From Paenibacillus etheri (lineage in GTDB: Bacteria; Bacillota; Bacilli; Paenibacillales; Paenibacillaceae): a stretch of DNA of 41,141 nt. The position numbers and the translations under genes were made by a program. Below the pieces are notes generated by a model. That model had not been told where the DNA came from. It did not search any database and saw only the letters and a list, made by a program, of their open reading frames with translations. Positions within the stretch are counted from its first letter, which is position 1; each line of letters opens with the position of its first letter. The DNA is taken from assembly GCF_001012825.1 (NCBI RefSeq), contig NZ_LCZJ02000025.1, forward strand, positions 113,283 through 154,423, written 5' to 3'. Shown piece after piece: positions 26,441-35,365 of the stretch.

Positions 26441-27369
26441 TGTTCCAGCCATTTTAAAATCGCTTGGTTTGTTTCTTCCGGCTTTTCTTCCTGGATCCAA
26501 TGACCGCAATTCAGATTGACCACTTCCACATTGGGCACGAACTTCGTTAGTTTTTCAAACTTCGGGATCACATCCCGGTCGCCATAGATCATAAGTGCAG
26601 GCTGTTGGATGATTGGGTTCACGTCCGCCAATAAGCGCCAGTTGCGGTCAAGGTTCCTGTACCAATTTATACTTGCCGTGAAGCCTGATGATTTGAAGGC
26701 GGAGACGAAAACGGCCAGTTCGCTGTCGCTCATTATGGGTTCGCCGAGTGGTGTTTCTGCTCTGGCAAGATTAATCATCGCCATACCTGGCTGAGGCGCT
26801 CTGGGTGGCTTGTTCTTCCGGTAAATGTTGCGAAGGAACTGGAATGTATTTTCTTCTAATACGGCGTCTGCGATACCCGGCTGTCGATTGAAGTGGACAA
26901 AATAGTAGTCGCCGCCAAGTATTTCTTCCATGAACTCGATCCAGGGTCTTTCTCCGCGCTCTTGGTAAGGCATGCTCAGATTTATCACTTTATTTACACG
27001 GTTTGGATGCAATAAGGTCAGCCACCAAACGATCATTGCACCCCAATCATGACCGACAAAGGTGGCTTCTTCGTATTCGTAGTGATCGAGAAGTGCGATG
27101 AGATCACCCGACAAGTGTTCAATGTCATAGTCTGTTACTACGCTCGGACGGGATGAGTTGCCATAACCCCGCTGGTTTGGGACGATGACATGGTAGCCCG
27201 CTGCGACAAGGGCGGGCACCTGATGGCGCCAAGAAAAGGCATGCTCTGGCCAGCCATGACAGAGTACAATAGGTTTTCCTAAATTTTGTCGGCCTGCTTC
27301 AAAGACTTCGAGTTCCACACCGTTGACTGAAATAAGGGTGGGCTTGGGAAAATCGGTTGGATTAAACAT
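26428..27369 (-). CDS. Alpha/beta hydrolase, epoxide-hydrolase-like
   Basis: 313 residues from ATG 27369 (MFNPTDFPKP) with AAGGAGG upstream; the longer in-frame reading to 27465 runs across the promoter. Oxyanion-hole motif HGWPEHAFSWRHQ, nucleophile Asp in TFVGHDWGAMI, acid in MIYGDRD, and catalytic His in LNCGHWIQEEKPEE. The Asp nucleophile and HGxP motif indicate soluble epoxide hydrolase/haloalkane dehalogenase type rather than an esterase. It overlaps the YdeI gene downstream and is divergent from a WYL regulator whose palindrome lies in the 98-base promoter gap. Confidence 0.9.
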   Translation of the reverse strand: MFNPTDFPKPTLISVNGVELEVFEAGRQNLGKPIVLCHGWPEHAFSWRHQVPALVAAGYHVIVPNQRGYGNSSRPSVVTDYDIEHLSGDLIALLDHYEYEEATFVGHDWGAMIVWWLTLLHPNRVNKVINLSMPYQERGERPWIEFMEEILGGDYYFVHFNRQPGIADAVLEENTFQFLRNIYRKNKPPRAPQPGMAMINLARAETPLGEPIMSDSELAVFVSAFKSSGFTASINWYRNLDRNWRLLADVNPIIQQPALMIYGDRDVIPKFEKLTKFVPNVEVVNLNCGHWIQEEKPEETNQAILKWLEQWEM

Positions 27370-27413
27370 TGCAATTCCTCCTTCTTGTGATACATGTAGT
27401 ATAATGGACAAAA

Positions 27414-27433
27414 GGTGACATCTTAGTGTCACC
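27414..27433. promoter_or_regulatory. Palindromic operator between hydrolase and WYL regulator
   Basis: GGTGACA-TCTTAG-TGTCACC, perfect 7-bp arms around a 6-base spacer, in the divergent promoter gap. A TATACT -10 candidate for the hydrolase reads leftwards from just beside it. The likely ligand is the adjacent regulator, giving auto-control and control of the hydrolase/YdeI operon. Confidence 0.7.
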
Positions 27434-27467
27434 ATTTTGAAATCATGTAGAAAAAAAGAGGGCAATT

Positions 27468-28379
27468 ATGGACAAAGTGGAGAGACTCATTTCGATTATC
27501 ATGATATTGCTGAGAAAAGAGATTATATCTACAAAGGAATTCTCACAACTATTCAATGTTTCCAAAAGAACGATCCTTCGCGATATGGAAACACTGAGCT
27601 TATCGAACATCCCGATCTACTCTATCAATGGGGTCAAAGGCGGGTACGGCATAATGGATGAATACAAGGTGGATAAACGCCTTTTAAGCAGCTCCGATTT
27701 ACAGAATATATTAGCTGCGCTCGGCGGATTTGAACAAATCCTCCTTACTGAAGAAGTTGAAAGAACGATAAAAAAAATAGAGGCAATGGTTAGTCCTTTG
27801 TCTTTGAATCGTTCCATTCAACTGTCGTTTTATGAATGGGAAGGTCGGTCCGAGATTCTTGAAACCTTAAAGACATGTCAAACATCCATTTTAAAGAAAA
27901 GGCTGGTTTCGTTTGATTATACAGATAAAGACGGGGCTGTAACGAATAGAATGATCGAGCCCTATGAGCTGCATTTTAGCGAATCAAGTTGGTACTTGAA
28001 AGGATTCTGTTTACATCGACAGGGATATCGAACTTTCAAGTTATCTCGGATCGATCATATTACTATGGATGAACGCGCGTTTCATCCTAGAGACGATTGG
28101 TCAGAGCAAGTACAGGAAGCAAATTATCTACCTGAATTCGTCACGATTAAGGCATGGATATCGCCTAGCATAAAAGATCAAATCATCGAAAGGTATGGTC
28201 GAAGAAGTATTGAAGAGCATAGTTCTGGATTTTTATTAGCAACCATTTATGTCCCACAAAATCGTATGGGATTTCAACTTTTAGCAAGCTTCGGCACTCA
28301 TCTAAAAGTTGTAGAGCCCAAAACCTATGTTGAAGACTTTCGAAATTATTTATATCAAATGATGGAGAACTATTCCTGA
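27468..28379 (+). CDS. YafY-type HTH/WYL-domain transcriptional regulator
   Basis: 303 residues, ATG 27468 after AGAGGGC. The N-terminal winged helix (STKEFSQLFNVSKRTILRDM) is of the DeoR/HTH_11 type; a linker with GGYGIMDEYKVDKRLLSSSD follows; then a WYL domain whose ligand-binding strand reads SSWYLKGFCLHRQGYRTFKL, and a C-terminal WCX-like extension. WYL proteins respond to small ligands or nucleic acid and usually regulate the neighbouring divergent gene, here the hydrolase operon. The palindrome at 27414-27433 is the obvious site. Confidence 0.9.
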   Translation: MDKVERLISIIMILLRKEIISTKEFSQLFNVSKRTILRDMETLSLSNIPIYSINGVKGGYGIMDEYKVDKRLLSSSDLQNILAALGGFEQILLTEEVERTIKKIEAMVSPLSLNRSIQLSFYEWEGRSEILETLKTCQTSILKKRLVSFDYTDKDGAVTNRMIEPYELHFSESSWYLKGFCLHRQGYRTFKLSRIDHITMDERAFHPRDDWSEQVQEANYLPEFVTIKAWISPSIKDQIIERYGRRSIEEHSSGFLLATIYVPQNRMGFQLLASFGTHLKVVEPKTYVEDFRNYLYQMMENYS

Positions 28380-28463
28380 TAGATTTAGCATTAAAGCTTC
28401 AACCTTCAACTCAACTTTTCGCCGTCACTTATGGTAAGGTTCCCCGCGTTTGATCTTCAACTC

Positions 28464-28725
28464 TCCTGCCCGTTCGTATTATGAGATCAACCAGTTCTTT
28501 CTGGTTGATCCTTTTTTCATTTGCATAGAGGATTAAAGTAGCCTGGTCGAACGTACCTGCCCGTGGGACTTGATCCCGAGAGCTATAATGTTCACCCCTA
28601 CTTGTCATGACCATGATTGAGGCTGGTTGGGACGTAAGATCCCGTATAACAAGCGATGCTATGGAGCGACAAGAAGATCAACCTTAGGGGATGCCGGTGA
28701 ATCTACACTTACAAGGGGAGATGAA
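28464..28725 (+). ncRNA. IS110 non-coding leader, copy 2 (bridge-RNA candidate)
   Basis: 262 bases without a supported ORF, conserved between the copies. It includes a terminator-like hairpin (GATCAACCAG, loop, CTGGTTGATC, T run), a GATCCCGAGAGCTATAATG stretch and, near the end, GATCAACCTTAGG that repeats the GATCAACC of the hairpin. In the IS110 group the bridge RNA, which specifies target and donor DNA, is encoded between the left end and the transposase. Boundaries and loops are not determined. Confidence 0.45.
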
Positions 28726-29935
28726 ATGAATCCAGTTATCGGTCTAGATATTTCTAAAGAAGAAAGCCCATGGACAAGCCTTTCTAGAGCGCGGAAAGCC
28801 ATTCCAAGGGATATTCCACTTCGAGCATACTCGAGATGGTTTAGCAAATTTCCTTCAAGTTTTAACAGAAGTTGAATTTGCATCTCAACAACGTCCTTTG
28901 CTTATTCTAGAAGCAACCGGTCATTATCAAAGTCCCGTTGTTCAGTTCCTAGAGGAACATCATTATATTTATATTGTTATTAATCCGCTCATCTCAAATC
29001 GGCTTAGGAAGTCTCAACTTCGTAAAGTAAAGACGGATGCTGCTGACGCTTACCTATTGGGAGAGCTGTACTACAAAGAAGAATTTGAACCGTTTAAGAA
29101 AAGAGGTGTGCAACTTCTCAATCTGCGCTATCTTACAAGACAATATGAGTCTCTTTCAAAGATGTGTGTACAGACTAAACTACAATTCCAAGCTGTTTTA
29201 GATCAGGTTTTCCCTGCTTACAAAGGTGTCTTTGGAGCTATGTATTCCGGTATTTCATTACAGTTTTTAAGTGAATTCCCAACCTCATATTCAGTATTAC
29301 AGACGGATGAAAACACACTCAAATCTAAGATGAAAGAACTGCTTTCTTCAAAACGGGGGCGTTCAGAGGACTGGATTAACCAACGGGTGCAACGGCTGCT
29401 AGTTGCGGCAAAACAAAACCCATTTCAGCAAACCATGTATGCAAGCCACTTAATCAATTTGAAAGTCCTTATTACCCTCATTCTTCAGTACCAAGAGCAT
29501 CTTACTGGATTGGAACAGAACATAGATGCTCTGGCTGAAGACATTGAAGAATATGAATTAATTCAGTCGATTTCTGGTATTGGGCATAAAATTGCGGCAA
29601 CAATTTTATCTGAAATTGGAGAAGTCGACCGATTTGATCATCCTAAAAAGCTAGTCGCCTTTGCAGGCATTGATCCAAGTGTCTTTGCTTCAGGTAAGTT
29701 TACAGCAACTCGAAATCGAATCACGAAACGTGGTTCCAGGCAGTTGCGTTACGCGCTGGTTTTGGCTATCCAATGCGGATTAATTCGCGCTCGTAATATA
29801 CGAATCAAAGAATTCTACAATCGTAAGAGAGCCAAAGGAAAACCACATAAAGTGGCTCTAGTCGCATGTGCCAATAAATTGGTGCATTGGCTATATGCCA
29901 TCATGAAAAACAAAAAAACATTCTGGATTGCTTAA
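28726..29935 (+). pseudogene. IS110 transposase, copy 2 (one-base insertion near the start)
   Basis: ATG 28726 (MNPVIGLDISKEES) would give about 402 residues, the usual family length, but a third C at 28767-28769 shifts frame. Without it the protein continues HGQAFLERGKPFQGIFHFEH and then as the long open frame to 29935. DEDD RuvC-like residues lie in GLDISKEE, LEATGHY and KTDAADAYLLGEL. The C-terminal Transposase_20 domain has SISGIGHKIAATILSEIG, FAGIDPSVFASGKFTATRNR and ITKRGSRQLRYAL. Either a recent inactivation, a base-call error, or expression from an internal start. Confidence 0.85.
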
Positions 29936-30039
29936 TATGAAACCAATGGTATAACCTTCCAAATACAATACAATTGGGGGGTTATTTGGCTTACCTACTT
30001 TTAAATATAACATATGATTGGGCTTTACTTTACTGGTAA

Positions 30040-30444
30040 TCTTGACAAGCTATTAGCTGGTATAGCCATACATGCAGCGCAAGCGCCGCACCACAGATGA
30101 TGAAAATGGGTAAAATTAGTCAATACTGCTACAACGGCTGGCGAAGAAGGTCGATGAGCTATGGTGCCTTAGAGCCCATCCGTTAGTCTGACTTCAACGA
30201 CCCCGGTGCATCAAAGATTGTCGCTCCCTTTCGGGAAGCACTCATGGGAGATTAATCCTACTCTGGTTTTTGCACCAGCCTAGTCTTTGGTGATTGTAGA
30301 ACGAAGTTTGTTGTTTTTCTGTCTGCCTAACTTTATTTAATTACACATAAGGCTCAGCCTTTTTTAAAAAAGTGTTTTTCTGGGTCTTCTTTCTTATGTT
30401 CTTTTACTAGTTTTGAGCTATTTTAATTTTCATGGGAGCTTAAT
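30040..30444 (+). mobile_element. Internally deleted IS110-type element (ends only)
   Basis: No ORF. The segment has structured sequence of the kind found upstream of another IS110 subgroup's transposase (ATGCAGCGCAAGCGCCGC, GACTTCAACGACCCCGGTGC, CTCCCTTTCGGGAAGCACTC). It ends in the same 23-bp sequence that closes the transposase fragment at 32009-32031. This fits a copy whose transposase is deleted. Left boundary approximate. Confidence 0.45.
30422..30444 (+). repeat. 23-bp direct repeat, copy 1 (IS right-end candidate)
   Basis: TTTAATTTTCATGGGAGCTT then AAT, identical to 32009-32031; flanks differ on both sides. Probably the conserved right end of the second IS110-type element. Confidence 0.65.
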
Positions 30445-30509
30445 AAGGCTGGATCCGATAACAGCCAAAAGTTAAATGCTATCTTAACACCATTAACAAA
30501 TCATCAAAT

Positions 30510-30908
30510 TTAATCTCTTTGAGCAATACGATAGTCTATACTAATTTTACCACCATTAGGCGTTGGTACAGCTTTAAATTTATATTCGCTACTTAAGGAA
30601 CCAACTGGAGCACTAATGTGGCCACTCTTACCTGGTGCGAGAGTTCCTTTCTGATCTCCATTAATTGTGATTCTTACGCTTACATTCCCAGTATTTTTAA
30701 TCCAGAAGTTTACTTTTACCCCATTACTCTTTTTTAATGGGTATGTAGCCTGAAATTCAGTTCCTGAATAACTGCCACTTTTAGCTGCATAATCTTTCGA
30801 CGAACTTTCAGTCGACTCCGCAAAAGCAGGTATAATACTAGTTCCAGCAATTAGACAAACTACCAGAGCAGATGATACTACTCCTTTGAAAACGGACTTA
30901 AGATTCAC
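30510..30908 (-). CDS. Small secreted beta-rich protein, unknown function
   Basis: 132 residues from GTG 30908, with AAGGAG 9 bases upstream; an in-frame TTG two codons earlier is too close to the ribosome site. Signal peptide (GVVSSALVVCLIAGTSIIPA, cleavage after FA). The mature 100 residues are Ser/Gly/Lys-rich with alternating strands (VKVNFWIKNTGNVSVRITIN, GTLAPGKSGHISAPVGS, KISIDYRIAQRD), like a small immunoglobulin-like sandwich. No cysteines in the mature part, no wall anchor. It lies between two IS remnants. Family not recognised. Confidence 0.75.
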   Translation of the reverse strand: MNLKSVFKGVVSSALVVCLIAGTSIIPAFAESTESSSKDYAAKSGSYSGTEFQATYPLKKSNGVKVNFWIKNTGNVSVRITINGDQKGTLAPGKSGHISAPVGSLSSEYKFKAVPTPNGGKISIDYRIAQRD

Positions 30909-31035
30909 GATCAAGCACTCCTTATTAAATTTATTTGTAACTATTCCGCATTTAGATAGTTACTTTTTTAAAATTACATGTCTGTACATTCCTGTTTCCG
31001 TAGAGGTAGTTCCGTAACGAGTGCCTCTATTTGTG

Positions 31036-31907
31036 CTGTCAGATGTCAAGGACTCAGAATGGATTGCAAAACTTCTTCGTCATGGGCTACTTAAAGCAAG
31101 TTTCATTCCAGATCGAAATCAACGGGAGCTTCGAGAACTTGTTCGATATCGTCGTAGTATCATTAAAGAACGGGCTAGACAACATAACCGAATTCAAAAA
31201 GCGTTAGAAGGAGCCAATATTAAACTCAGCTCTGTTGTCTCTGATATTATGGGTGTCTCCTCTCGTGATATGCTTCGCGCCATTGATGATGGTGAAGATG
31301 ATCCTGAACTTGCGAACTTCGGTAGACGCACAATGAAGCGAAAAAAGGATGAACTTGAACTGGCTCTACACGGCTATGTAAATCCTCACCAACGCTTGAT
31401 GATTAAGACTATTTTAACGCACATTGATTTTTTAAGTGAACAGATCGTGATTCTAGATCATCGCTACGAGGGTAACTCCATTTCATGACGATGTCGAACG
31501 TTTAGATTCAATTCCTGGAATAGCTACTCGAATGGCAGAACAAATCTTAGCCGAAATTGGGACCAATATTAAGAAGCAGTTTCCCAGTGAAAATCTTCTA
31601 AAGTAAAAATGGAAACAAGTATCTGAAGTCCGCCTTAGTTGAAGCAGCCCATTCTGTTGCAGCTTCAACGAACTATCTCGGTGCCATGTATAGACGAACA
31701 GCATCGCGAAAAGGAAGGAGACGAGCAGCGGTCTCTGTTGCGCATGCTATGTTGAGAATAGCCTACTATCTGTTAACACGCGAAGAAATGTATGTGGACC
31801 TAGGCGAAGATTACTTTGACAAACTGAAGCAACAATCTATTGTGAAATACGCAGTTCGACGACTAGGAAACTTAGGTTATTCTGTAACTATTGCAGAAGT
31901 CTCTTAA
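31036..31907 (+). pseudogene. Second IS110-type transposase, 5'-truncated and frameshifted
   Basis: Homology begins mid-protein at DVKDSEWIAKLLRHGLLKAS (after the lost N-terminal catalytic half) and runs through RELVRYRRSIIKERARQHNR to about 31475. A frameshift leads to TPFHDDVERLDSIPGIATRM then AEQILAEIGTN, then a stop. After a short break GNKYLKSALVEAAHSVAAST is followed by LGAMYRRTASRKGRRRAAVS and a C-terminal tail ending at 31907. This is a different subgroup from the 24-30 kb copies. Not functional. Confidence 0.8.
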
Positions 31908-32008
31908 TTCATTAATATACCAATACTCCTTATTTCGGATGCTGTGATCTTCAAAAAAATGAATGGACTGCGTCCTATTTACTTTGCCTTTTTTACAATA
32001 ACTGTAGA

Positions 32009-32031
32009 TTTAATTTTCATGGGAGCTTAAT
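32009..32031 (+). repeat. 23-bp direct repeat, copy 2 (IS right-end candidate)
   Basis: Identical to 30422-30444 and located about 100 bases after the transposase stop, where an IS110 right end is expected. Between here and 32157 only a weak hairpin (TGCCA/TGGCA near 32045-32070) is seen. Confidence 0.65.
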
Positions 32032-32157
32032 CTCGAACATAAACTGCCCTGCCAAAACTGGCAAGGGACGGTGCTTACATATAATGTAACATCAGCATAA
32101 TTCATTTTGATCATCATCTAAATAAAGATTATCATCTGCTTAGTAACATCACATAGC

Positions 32158-32670
32158 TCATTTCCACTCTTCTTCCAAAATAGCGTAATAGTATTCATCC
32201 CACCATTCATCACCATTTGGTATACATTTCTTAAAATAGCCTTCTCTCCTCATTCCAATTTTATCCATTACTCGGTATGATGGAATATTCTGAGGCTGAC
32301 ATGTAGCTATAATCCTATGTAATTTCATTTTCTCAAAACCATATTTCAATATAGCTTGTGCTGCTTCAGAAGCATACCCTTTTTTGTGATACTTAGGATT
32401 AAACACCCAACCGATCTCATAAGTATGATCACCAAAATACTTATAAAAAACAATGTGACCAATGAGAAGATTTTCTTCCATTAATACAACAGGGAAATTT
32501 CCAGCGTTATCACCTATGTTTTTATTTATAAACTCCTTAGTATTTTCTTCAGAAAAAACCCCTTCAGGTAAATATTTCATAACGTTAATCTCTGATGTAT
32601 ACTCATGTACAGCTTGCCAATCTATAACTTCAAATTTGCGTATCAATAATCTATCGGTTTTTATATACAT
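32158..32670 (-). CDS. GNAT N-acetyltransferase, RimJ/RimL type
   Basis: 170 residues, ATG 32670 (MYIKTDRLLIRKFEVIDWQA) after a G-rich ribosome site. Typical Acetyltransf_3 layout: EIGWVFNPKYHKKGYASEAA carries the acetyl-CoA pyrophosphate loop, and HRIIATCQPQNIPSYRVMDK with IGMRREGYFKK is the classic C-terminal signature of RimJ-like enzymes. Acetyl-CoA-dependent acylation of an amine; substrate unknown (ribosomal protein N-termini or an antibiotic are the usual options). Stands alone. Confidence 0.9.
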   Translation of the reverse strand: MYIKTDRLLIRKFEVIDWQAVHEYTSEINVMKYLPEGVFSEENTKEFINKNIGDNAGNFPVVLMEENLLIGHIVFYKYFGDHTYEIGWVFNPKYHKKGYASEAAQAILKYGFEKMKLHRIIATCQPQNIPSYRVMDKIGMRREGYFKKCIPNGDEWWDEYYYAILEEEWK

Positions 32671-32855
32671 TCTTCACTTTTCCCCCCATCAAAATTATTA
32701 ATCCATTAATATTTATTTCGATAATAGATGTTAAATACCCTCTAAAATAAACGGTCCTTCTTCATCTATACTGGCCATTAGCTTAATGCCGTTCCCGGTC
32801 TAATACTATAGTTTATTTTCTTCTAACACCCAGCCTAATTATTAGCCTCACTTAA

Positions 32856-33329
32856 TTATGCATTATTGAATTCTTGAATAGATCTACGCTTGTCATCATT
32901 AGACTCACGATATGAATTGTTTGAATAACTTCTTATTACGTTCCTCCAAAATTCCTGAGCTGGATAGTTGCTTTCAACTTGCGTTACTTTCCAATTCCCC
33001 TTAAATCGATCAAAAATCTGAATTGCAGCTTGTTTACCTATACCTTTTCCATTATATTTCTTAAGAATGAAAAACTGTTCAATTTCAAACGACAGTTTAC
33101 TATTTGTCGTTTTCACAATAACAAAGCCTAACAATGTCCCAGTTGACTTAATAAAGAAAGACTTATATTCATCTTTAGATAAATATTCAGTGACTGGAGC
33201 TCTCCTAAACAAACCCTCTTTATCAACTTCGAAATTCAAATATTGACTAAACTCATAATCATAGAACTCGAACATATTTCGCAAGATGTGTTCCTCATTT
33301 AATAGCACTTCTTCAATATAAACATTCAC
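32856..33329 (-). CDS. GNAT-fold acetyltransferase, second type
   Basis: About 157 residues from GTG 33329 (NVYIEEVLLNEEHILRNMFE), with AGGATGA upstream; in-frame GTG 33407 or ATG 33338 would add up to 26 residues. Core motif FEIEQFFILKKYNGKGIGKQ then AAIQIFDRF is the GNAT acetyl-CoA-binding strand-loop-helix; a C-terminal WKVTQVESNYPAQEFWRNVI follows. The central LFRRAPVTEYLSKDE and GFVIVKT strands fit the fold. Unrelated in sequence to the GNAT at 32158. Substrate unknown. Confidence 0.8.
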   Translation of the reverse strand: MNVYIEEVLLNEEHILRNMFEFYDYEFSQYLNFEVDKEGLFRRAPVTEYLSKDEYKSFFIKSTGTLLGFVIVKTTNSKLSFEIEQFFILKKYNGKGIGKQAAIQIFDRFKGNWKVTQVESNYPAQEFWRNVIRSYSNNSYRESNDDKRRSIQEFNNA

Positions 33330-33495
33330 ATATCTCATCCTGTCTTTTTGATAACTATCTTCTTCATACTTTCCCAATCTCTCCTGAATGTAAAGCTCAA
33401 TTCTCACCTATGCGGTGATCGGTCAAGTATTTATGTTCTTGTCATTTTCGGAGTTGAATTATTATTGCGAAAAATATGCTAAAACTTAGGATCAC

Positions 33496-33520
33496 CAAAA
33501 ACCCCCTCGACCTGAGGAGA
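33496..33520 (-). terminator. Terminator after the 33551 methyltransferase
   Basis: Minus strand TCTCCTC (33520-33514), 5-base loop, GAGGGGG (33508-33502), then TTTTT; 7 bp with two G-U pairs. Confidence 0.65.
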
Positions 33521-33550
33521 TTTTTTCTATTGCAATGCATTACGTCTCTC

Positions 33551-34297
33551 CTAACATTTCCTACAAACGCTAATGATAGATGAAGATGACGGAGAGAACG
33601 GAGTTTTATCCCAGTCAGCATATTGATGTTCGACGCGAAAGCCGTGACGGGTTAATAAAGAATGCAGCGTAGCCTGATCCGTGAACCGACAAGCAATTCG
33701 GGTAGTCGTTCGCTTATCCCCCCAATCACGCATCGTGACCCAATGCATGATATGCTGGCTAGCATCGTAACATTGTGTGCCTGATACCTTGACGTTAATC
33801 CCATCCTTATCAATAAATGATCCCCATTCTGTCTCCTCTTGATCGGATAAATCCGTTCCCTCAGGATTACGGGTCTCGAATGCAAAAATCCCATGGGGTT
33901 GTAAATGTTTGTGAACGGTAGTAAGCAAATCGATTTGATCTTGATCACTTAAGAATGCCTGAAATGCATTGCCAGTTAAATAAATCATCGAAAATCGCTT
34001 GTCCGATTCGAAGGTACGGGCATCACCTTCCATAAAAGTAACAGTTAACCCTTCCGCCTTCAACCGCGCATATGCGAGCATCGCTGAAGAGATATCTACA
34101 CCGGTCATCGTTATGCCGGCTTTCGACAGTGGTATCGTCGTTAAACCTGTACCGCAAGCAAGTTCTAACACTTCCCCAGGACTCGATCTAGCAAGCTCAA
34201 GATAGAACTGATATTTATCCATTTCACCGTCAAATTCAAGATCGTAATTTACCGGATCTTGATATTCTTCAAGATTGTTATGTTTAGTCAACGCCAT
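33551..34297 (-). CDS. Class I SAM-dependent methyltransferase
   Basis: 248 residues. ATG 34297 sits almost on top of AAAGGGGGG, so TTG 34291 two codons later may be the real start. SAM-binding motif I is VLELACGTGLTTIPLSKAGI, motif II TMTGVDISSAMLAYAR, motif III MEGDARTF, and post-I YLTGNAFQAFLSDQDQIDLL. This is the Methyltransf_25 type seen in many small-molecule methyltransferases, substrate unknown. It is single-gene with its own terminator. The 278-base gap upstream (34298-34575) holds nothing I can support. Confidence 0.88.
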   Translation of the reverse strand: MALTKHNNLEEYQDPVNYDLEFDGEMDKYQFYLELARSSPGEVLELACGTGLTTIPLSKAGITMTGVDISSAMLAYARLKAEGLTVTFMEGDARTFESDKRFSMIYLTGNAFQAFLSDQDQIDLLTTVHKHLQPHGIFAFETRNPEGTDLSDQEETEWGSFIDKDGINVKVSGTQCYDASQHIMHWVTMRDWGDKRTTTRIACRFTDQATLHSLLTRHGFRVEHQYADWDKTPFSPSSSSIISVCRKC

Positions 34298-34575
34298 TCC
34301 CCCCTTTCATTTCAACGTTGCATTGGAGAAAAAATAATTCATACAAGGAAAAACATGTGCTTTTATAGACGCAGAAAGGATAACTGAATTGAAATCCTAT
34401 CGACAGCTATCGCGCTTAACAATATTATTTTACTTTTTTTTTGAAAACTCGTTTGGTAATACATAGTTATAATCAATTTTTATCGAACCTTACACAACTA
34501 CTCTTTAAATCGATAATCACTTCGCTCTCTCGTCGAAATGCTGATGGAAATTGTTAACTTGAAGTCTAACTTACT

Positions 34576-35244
34576 TCATTGCGATACTATCGTTCTATCT
34601 TCTTTCCAAAAAAGTGTTCCTTCCCCTTGTTCCATTGTCTCCTTATCGAATAACTTGATATCAATCCGATTATAATCGTAGGTATATAAAACCTTGTTTG
34701 TGCTTACGTGGATTAAATATGAATATATCCGTTGATTATTACCTCCATACTCTAATACTTTGTTAATCTCATAAATTTCAGATGCTTCATTATTTATAGT
34801 GACTTTGATGTCATCCTTTGATAGATCGGGGCTAATATCAATAATTTCAGAGTCCTTCAATAAATCAGCGGTTTGATTTAATGTCTTAGCTCTTTTTAGA
34901 CTCATCGGCCTGAAATATAACATTAATTGGGGGAAACCTTGTTTTATACGAAAAGCTGTTAAAGTATAAACTTCTAATCCATCAATTTTTGCATTCAATT
35001 CAATATCATTAAATAAAGGTAAATTCCATGCCCAATACTCCAAGTAGTTTATGTTGTAATCCTTACACGCATAAAATGCATAATAAAGTCCCTTCTGAAC
35101 AAACAACTCATAATTTCCTTCTTCATCCGTAAACGTATTATAAATGTCTTCAAATTGATCATTTAATAGTCTTATTATTGCTCCTTTAAGAGGTTCTTCT
35201 TCGAAGTTTGTGATTCTACCAAATACTTTAATTTTTGTCTCCAT
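34576..35244 (-). CDS. Carboxypeptidase-regulatory-like (transthyretin-fold) protein
   Basis: 222 residues from ATG 35244, GAGGTG 8 bases upstream. The first 70 residues form a CarboxypepD_reg-like beta sandwich (KIKVFGRITNFEEEPLKGAI, IRLLNDQFEDIYNTFTDEEG, NYELFVQKGLYYAFYACKD). The rest (about 150 residues, SDLS-type acidic loops and beta strands) is not recognised. No signal peptide, so cytosolic as annotated, which is unusual for this fold. AT-rich; it lies downstream of the HD-CHAP gene with a gap of about 120 bases and may be co-transcribed. Confidence 0.75.
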   Translation of the reverse strand: METKIKVFGRITNFEEEPLKGAIIRLLNDQFEDIYNTFTDEEGNYELFVQKGLYYAFYACKDYNINYLEYWAWNLPLFNDIELNAKIDGLEVYTLTAFRIKQGFPQLMLYFRPMSLKRAKTLNQTADLLKDSEIIDISPDLSKDDIKVTINNEASEIYEINKVLEYGGNNQRIYSYLIHVSTNKVLYTYDYNRIDIKLFDKETMEQGEGTLFWKEDRTIVSQ

Positions 35245-35365
35245 GGTAATCACCTCAATGTATGTATTTTATTTAGTTTGATTTCAGACAACGCGTTATT
35301 TACGAACAATGCTACATCAACCGCTATTCCGCTATCGTGTTCCGTTATGTAATAACTGCTCGAAA

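Larger units (their letters stand above)
28464..29995 (+). mobile_element. IS110-family element, copy 2
   Basis: Left end set by the start of identity with copy 1 (28464). The right end is not defined by comparison and is placed roughly 60 bases after the transposase stop. IS110 elements have no terminal inverted repeats or target duplication to mark it. It carries a long non-coding leader and a nearly intact transposase. Confidence 0.8.

Noticed and set aside
30119-30260. Repeat-like GC-rich stretch considered as a tRNA or CRISPR fragment
   Set aside because: No cloverleaf with a plausible anticodon arm and no regularly spaced repeats; it fits an IS110-type leader better.
34298-34575. Long AT-rich gap with a T9 run
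   Set aside because: No hairpin before the T run, no ORF with a ribosome site; nothing supportable.
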